The position numbers and the translations under genes are program-made. The notes under the pieces were generated by a model, which was given only the letters and a program-made list of their open reading frames with translations, made no database searches and had not been told where the DNA came from. A stretch of 64,000 nt of DNA from Actinoplanes flavus (GTDB taxonomy: Bacteria > Actinomycetota > Actinomycetes > Mycobacteriales > Micromonosporaceae), in assembly GCF_017592555.1 (NCBI RefSeq), contig NZ_JAGFNS010000036.1, positions 21,087-85,086 on the forward strand, in the 5' to 3' direction. This document shows, piece after piece, positions 59,543 through 64,000 of the stretch (the first letter of the stretch is position 1; the number at the start of each line of letters is the position of its first letter).

Positions 59543-62500
59543 TCACGTCGTACGGAAGGTGTAGGTGCCGGGCGGCACCCGGTAGACGGCGTAGCCGTCC
59601 TCGTCGCGCAGGAACGTCGCGCGGCGCGGGGTGCCGGCGACGCGGCCGCCGAGGGTGGGCACGTGAATCGTGGCGGTGGTGTTCGGCGGGACGGTGACGG
59701 TCAGCCGCAGCCGGTCGCCGTCGCGTCTCCACTCCGATCGGGCGGTGCCCTGCGGTGTGCTGTAGTGGCCTTTCACGTACGTCAGGTCACCGACCACCTT
59801 GGGCTGGACGACCAGGTCCCGGTAGGCGATGGCGCCGTCGGCGGCCCGGATGCCGGCCAGACCGGCGTGGAACCACTCCTCGATCTGGGCGAGGATCATG
59901 TGGTTCTTGGAGTCGCCGCGGGTCCACCGCTCCCCCATGGTCGTCATGCCGCCCGGGTTGGCGGCGGTGGACTCCAGGAAGTAGCCGTAGCCGGGCTGCC
60001 CTTCGGTGTGGATGAGGTCCCAGAGCACATCGTCGCGGCCGCCCGCGGAGAGCGCCCGCACGGTCGGCGCCATGCCGATGGTGCCGCCGCTGAAGTGCGG
60101 GCCGTCGCCGTTCGGAGGGAACGCGTAGATCATCGCCACCAGAGCGTCGAGGACCGCTCGCCGTTCGGTCTCGGGAACGAGCCCGGCGTCGAGCGCGAGG
60201 GCCTGCGCCGACGGGGAGACAGCGCCGTTGTCCGCGTAGAGCCGCCGGACCGGGTCCCAGAAGGCGTTGTTGAAGGCCGTCCTGATGTCGGCCGCGAGCG
60301 CCGCGTAGGCGGCCGCGTCGTCGGTGTGGCCGGTCAGCTCCGCCAGCGACGCCAGCTCCTTGATCATGAGGTGGTAGCCCCAGGTTCCGGTGATCCTCCC
60401 GGAGACCGGTTCGGCCGACACCCAGTCGGCCAGTGCCGCGTCGACGATGTTGCCGACCGCCTTCTGCCGGGCGATGTAGTCGGCGAACGCCACCATCCGC
60501 GGGTAGTACCGCTCGGCGGTGGAGACGTCGCCGTAGAGCCGGTGCAGGAATCCCGGCACCAGGATGATCGCGTCACCCCAGTTGATCTCGTCGCCGAACC
60601 GTCCGGTGTAGCCCCAGTCGTAGACCGGGGTTTTGAGGGCCACGTTGCCGCGCATCGGGGTGTCCGCGAGTGATTGTCCTTCGACCAGGTGCCGCTCGTG
60701 GGTACGCAGGTAGGCGGAGAGGTCGAAGTCGCGGTGGATCGAGCCCATCGGCATCGTGTAGTCGGCCGGGTAGGACAGCTTCTCCCGTCCCGGGCAGTCG
60801 GTGAAGACGCTCATCATGTTGCCGGCGAACGAGTACCAGGCCATCCGGTGGAGCCGGTTGACCCGGGCGTTGGACGTGGTCACCGCGCCGGCGATCGGGG
60901 TCTCGGCCTGCACCCGCAGCCCGGTGATCGTCTCCCGGGTCGGCAGGTAGTCGAGCGGCAGGCCGGTGACCTGCACCCACTGCATGCCGAAGTAGTTGAA
61001 GTCCGGCCGCCACGTCTCACCGCCGCGCAGCCCGGCCGTGGTGTAGGTGTTGAACAGGTCCACACCCCGGCTGCCGCCGCCGCCCTTGAGCGACGCCTGG
61101 TCGACCGTGCCGTCGGCCGCGAGCGACTCGGCCGGTGAGATCCGGACCGTGGTGCCCGCCGGTAGTCCCGGGGCGAGACGCAGCAGCGGGAATCCGACGA
61201 TGTTCTGACCGAAGTCGAACACCCACGTACCGGGGGCCGGGTTGGTCACCGAGACGGGCGTGAACGAGTCGGCGATCGTGATCGGCGGCGCGGCGCGCGC
61301 GACGAGCCGGGTGGCGAGGTTCGGCGGCGGCGCGATGCCGGCGGCGATCCACCCGGTGGGCGTGCCGTCGCGCCGCCGGGCGGTGGCCGACAGGTCGGAT
61401 CCGGGCCGGTCCCAGCCGGGCTGGTCGCGGCGGGCGTCGACGTCGGATCCGGAGTACCAGGCGTCGGTGATCAGCGGGCCCAGCGCGGTGCGCCACTCGC
61501 GGTCCGAGACGATCACCGTTTCCGGGCCATGGGCGTACGTGATCTCGAGCCGTGCGATGAGGCGCGGGGTGACGGCCGCTCCGGCGCTGGGATCGCCGGC
61601 CGCGATGTTGTTGCCGGAGCCGGTGACCGTGGCGCCGGCGGGATGCGGCTTGGTCAGGCCGGGCGTGAAGGTGATGCGGTCGGCGCCGATCGCCGTGATG
61701 ACCCGCGATTCGAGGTTGTCGCCGCCGTCGCCGGTGTCGACGTTGACGGTGCCGCCGACGTGGTAGCCGGCCACGCTGCTCACGGTGACCGTGGTGGCAC
61801 CGGCCTCGGCGCCGCCGGTGAGCGTGCCGCTGCCCTTGAGCTGGCTCTGCCACCACGAATAGGGGGCGGTCCGGCCGGCCGCCGGGTTGGTGACGCCGCG
61901 CCGGACGTAGGCGGGACCGTTGCCCAGCCGTACCCCGATGGTGTTGTCGCCTTTGCGCAGTCGACCGGTGATGTCGTGGACGCGGTACTCGCTGGAGAGC
62001 TGGTAGTTGGCGTAGCCGGGTGCGAGCACCTCGTCCGACAGGGTCCGGCCGTTGACGGTGGCCAGGTGCATGCCGACGCCGGACAGGTAGAGCCGCGCGC
62101 GGACGACCCGGCGGCGCGGGTCGGTGGTGAACTGCCGGGCGAAGATCGGCATCGGCTGGGTCTCGGCGCGTCCCGGGTATTCGATCCAGCGGGCGGCGCC
62201 CCAGTCCTCCTGGCGCAGCAGGCCGGTCTCCCAGGTCGACGTCCGGCTCCAGCCGGTGGCGTGGCCGTCGGCGTCCCAGGCACGGACCCGCCAGCTCAGC
62301 CGCTGCCGCGACCGCAGCGCTGGACCGTCGTAGCGGACTCCGGACTGGACCGCCGAGCCGATTCGGCCGGAGTCCCAGAGCAGGCCGGGGCCGTGGACGC
62401 GGATCTGGTAGGCGGTCTGCCGGTCCGCGGCCGGCGACGACGTCTCGGCGAACCGCCAGCTGAACACCGGGTTCGGGCTGTCGAGTCCGAGCGGCTGGTC

Positions 62501-62626
62501 GTCGCGGCCGTCGACGCGCAACCCGACCACACGGGGGCCGGGGTCGCCGGCTCGGGCGGGGCCACCGGTGAGCAACGGTGCGGAGGGCACGGCGAGGGAC
62601 AGTCCGAGTGCGGTACGCCGTTTCAT
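59543..62626 (-). CDS. Secreted GH78 alpha-L-rhamnosidase with inserted beta domain
   Basis: A 1027-aa enzyme. The Tat-like signal (MKRRTALGLSLAV...ARA) is followed by the N-terminal beta-sandwich domains (about 35-440). The (alpha/alpha)6 catalytic barrel begins near 590 with TDCPGREKLSYPADY, with catalytic Glu candidates in EKLSYPAD and GERWTRGD; a C-terminal beta-sandwich ends the protein. A repeat-like beta module of about 80 residues (TVTVSSVAGYHVGGTVNVD and following) is inserted near 267-350. It removes terminal L-rhamnose from pectin or glycosides. ATG 62626 overlaps the stop of the sugar-binding protein gene. Confidence 0.9.
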   Translation of the reverse strand: MKRRTALGLSLAVPSAPLLTGGPARAGDPGPRVVGLRVDGRDDQPLGLDSPNPVFSWRFAETSSPAADRQTAYQIRVHGPGLLWDSGRIGSAVQSGVRYDGPALRSRQRLSWRVRAWDADGHATGWSRTSTWETGLLRQEDWGAARWIEYPGRAETQPMPIFARQFTTDPRRRVVRARLYLSGVGMHLATVNGRTLSDEVLAPGYANYQLSSEYRVHDITGRLRKGDNTIGVRLGNGPAYVRRGVTNPAAGRTAPYSWWQSQLKGSGTLTGGAEAGATTVTVSSVAGYHVGGTVNVDTGDGGDNLESRVITAIGADRITFTPGLTKPHPAGATVTGSGNNIAAGDPSAGAAVTPRLIARLEITYAHGPETVIVSDREWRTALGPLITDAWYSGSDVDARRDQPGWDRPGSDLSATARRRDGTPTGWIAAGIAPPPNLATRLVARAAPPITIADSFTPVSVTNPAPGTWVFDFGQNIVGFPLLRLAPGLPAGTTVRISPAESLAADGTVDQASLKGGGGSRGVDLFNTYTTAGLRGGETWRPDFNYFGMQWVQVTGLPLDYLPTRETITGLRVQAETPIAGAVTTSNARVNRLHRMAWYSFAGNMMSVFTDCPGREKLSYPADYTMPMGSIHRDFDLSAYLRTHERHLVEGQSLADTPMRGNVALKTPVYDWGYTGRFGDEINWGDAIILVPGFLHRLYGDVSTAERYYPRMVAFADYIARQKAVGNIVDAALADWVSAEPVSGRITGTWGYHLMIKELASLAELTGHTDDAAAYAALAADIRTAFNNAFWDPVRRLYADNGAVSPSAQALALDAGLVPETERRAVLDALVAMIYAFPPNGDGPHFSGGTIGMAPTVRALSAGGRDDVLWDLIHTEGQPGYGYFLESTAANPGGMTTMGERWTRGDSKNHMILAQIEEWFHAGLAGIRAADGAIAYRDLVVQPKVVGDLTYVKGHYSTPQGTARSEWRRDGDRLRLTVTVPPNTTATIHVPTLGGRVAGTPRRATFLRDEDGYAVYRVPPGTYTFRTT

Positions 62627-63867
62627 GATCCCGCCTGGTAGTCGGTGTCCATGTCCTCGAGGACCCGGTCCGCGCCGGTCTGGTCGCTGAAGACCTCCTG
62701 CAGGCCGCTGAGCATGGTCTGCTGCACCTTGGCGTTGGGCCAGAGCTGGTCCATGAACGGCACGGTCCGGTCGCCCTCGACGTACGTGGTCAGCTCGGCC
62801 AGGCCGGGGTCGACGGTCGTTCCGGCGCCCGGCAGTGTCGGCAGGCTGCCCTGGGCCTCGTTGAACGTCGCCATGCCCGCTGGCGACATGACGAACGTGA
62901 TGAACCTGAGGGCCAGTTCCCGGTTCTCGGCCTTGGCGTTGACGCCGTAGCCGGCGCCGGCCGCGGCGGGCATGAGGAACGACGCCGGGTCGTCGGTGGC
63001 GGGCAGCGCCTTCATGGTGAAGGTGCCGGACGGGTTCTTCTGCTTGAGCAGCCCGATGATCCAGTTGCCCTGGATGATGCCGAGGGTCTTCCCGGTGGCG
63101 GCGAGGGTCTGGCTGGCCTCGTAGCCGGTGCCGAGGGGGTCCTTCTGGAAGCAGCCGGCGGCGTCCATCTCCTGGTATTTGGCCATCGCGGTGGTCCACC
63201 GCGAGCCGGCGAAGGTGGCCTGCCCGGCGGCCATCCTGGTGTCGAAGTCCCGGTCGGCGCTGTAGACGGTGGTGGCGACCAGGGCGTAGAGGGCGATCTG
63301 GGTGACCCAGTTGTCCTGGATGCCGAGGGCGAAGGCGGGGGTGCCCTTGCCGGCGGCGGCCTTGCAGAAGGCGAGCAGGTCGGTCCAGGTGCCGGGTGCG
63401 GTCAGCCCGGCCTCGGTCATGGCCTGGTCGTTGTAGACGGCGCCGATGCCGTTGAGCCCGAAGACCGCGTTGTAGGTCTTGCCCTCGTACCGGGCGACCT
63501 TCTGGAACGCGTCCGGCAGTTCGGCGGCCCACGGCTGGTCGGACAGGTCGAGCAGGTAGCCCGGTTCGGCGAGGACGTAGGTGGCGCCGGGGTTGCCGTT
63601 GCCGGGCCACACGGTCATCACGTCCGGCGCGGTGCCGGAGGCCAGCTGGGTACGGATCTGCTGCTGGTACTGGTCGGCGCCGCTGGTGGTGAGGTTGACG
63701 GTGACGCCGGGATTGGCGGCCTTGAACGCCTCGACGACCTTCTCGATCGAGCCCTGGTCGACCGAGGCGATGGTCAGGGTCTGGTTGTCGCCGGAATGGG
63801 AGTCGGTGCCGCTGGAGCAGGCGGCGAGCAGGGACGCTGCCGCGACCGCGGCGAGAACTCTTCTCAT
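62623..63867 (-). CDS. Sugar ABC transporter solute-binding lipoprotein
   Basis: A 414-aa family-1 binding protein. The lipobox LLAAC places the lipid on C17. The mature protein has the usual pattern: LTIASVDQGSIEKVVEAFKAANPGVTVNL, ASGTAPDVMTVWPG, NGIGAVYNDQAM and GYGVNAKAENRELALRFITFVMSP. It captures an oligosaccharide, by context a rhamnosyl sugar, for an ABC importer whose permeases are not downstream in this window. GGAGGAGATC precedes ATG 63867. The gene is translationally coupled to GH78. Confidence 0.9.
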   Translation of the reverse strand: MRRVLAAVAAASLLAACSSGTDSHSGDNQTLTIASVDQGSIEKVVEAFKAANPGVTVNLTTSGADQYQQQIRTQLASGTAPDVMTVWPGNGNPGATYVLAEPGYLLDLSDQPWAAELPDAFQKVARYEGKTYNAVFGLNGIGAVYNDQAMTEAGLTAPGTWTDLLAFCKAAAGKGTPAFALGIQDNWVTQIALYALVATTVYSADRDFDTRMAAGQATFAGSRWTTAMAKYQEMDAAGCFQKDPLGTGYEASQTLAATGKTLGIIQGNWIIGLLKQKNPSGTFTMKALPATDDPASFLMPAAAGAGYGVNAKAENRELALRFITFVMSPAGMATFNEAQGSLPTLPGAGTTVDPGLAELTTYVEGDRTVPFMDQLWPNAKVQQTMLSGLQEVFSDQTGADRVLEDMDTDYQAGS

Positions 63868-64000
63868 GATCTCCTCCATAAGGTTGTTGATTGTCTGGGG
63901 TTGATGCCCCGGATGCCCGGGACGGTGGGGTGTGGCTGATGGTTTCTTGCCGTTGGGTGGTTCCGAAGGAGTGGCCGCCCTGCCGTTCCCGATGGCCTGG
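63868..64000. other. Upstream region of the sugar-binding protein gene
   Basis: It holds the ribosome site of the lipoprotein gene and probably its promoter (AT-richer stretch TAAGGTTGTTGATTGTC near 63879-63895). No CebR or GAAANTTTC palindrome is visible, so the rhamnose genes likely have another regulator. Confidence 0.4.

Noticed and set aside
1..64000. CRISPR arrays, complete insertion sequences, prophage modules, rRNA genes
   Set aside because: I scanned by eye for regular repeats, transposase genes and structural phage genes and saw none beyond the IS110 fragment.

Overview
The window is high-GC DNA with GTG and TTG starts, GTGA/ATGA stop-start overlaps and several apparently leaderless genes. 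Secreted CBM2 cellulases, CebR-type operators, mycothiol-type DinB proteins, PucR and XRE-TPR regulators and chemotaxis receptors point to a motile mycelial actinomycete. I infer a member of the Micromonosporaceae, perhaps Actinoplanes-like; no rRNA or marker gene confirms this.

Layout. 1-5.2 kb: an operon of dynamin-like GTPases with three G domains in two genes. 5.4-6.6 kb: a secreted GH10 xylanase. 6.7-7.1 kb: a minus-strand group of tRNA-like sequences, one folding as a near-complete tRNA-Gln(UUG). 7.1-17.7 kb: the most unusual region. Four translationally coupled plus-strand genes (two-TM coiled-coil protein, CHAT-type cysteine protease, 1738-aa NACHT/STAND ATPase ending in a CHAT-like pseudoprotease, HEXXH metallopeptidase) face a coupled minus-strand pair (vWA protein and a Cys-rich zinc/KH protein). 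It resembles an NTP-dependent conflict or suicide system, but I do not recognise this gene combination. An IS110-like remnant marks its right side.

18-38 kb: mostly ordinary accessory genes. These are an ABC exporter, PI-PLC, a broken SAM methyltransferase gene, a split Aer-like receptor, an MCP, a TetR/flavin monooxygenase pair, a cyclase/TPP-enzyme pair, a PucR regulator, an SDR/Baeyer-Villiger monooxygenase operon and a cation exporter with its ArsR neighbour.

38.6-46.4 kb and 57.9-63.9 kb: plant-polysaccharide genes. They include Cip1-like and GH5 CBM2 proteins, a frameshifted LacI regulator, a GH43 enzyme, a CBM2 fragment, a GH9 enzyme, and a GH78 rhamnosidase coupled to a sugar-binding lipoprotein. 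TGGGAGCGCTCCCA-type boxes precede GH5 and GH9. A GAAANTTTC palindrome precedes GH10 and the GH43/CBM2 region. The window thus appears to hold two sugar regulons, a cellulose one and a xylan one.

46.6-57.4 kb: a serine hydrolase, ArsR/LLM and LysR/SnoaL pairs, a secreted small domain protein, a DHFR-like reductase, then an orphan MurF-MurC pair with a Cys-rich protein, an XRE-TPR regulator and CutA.
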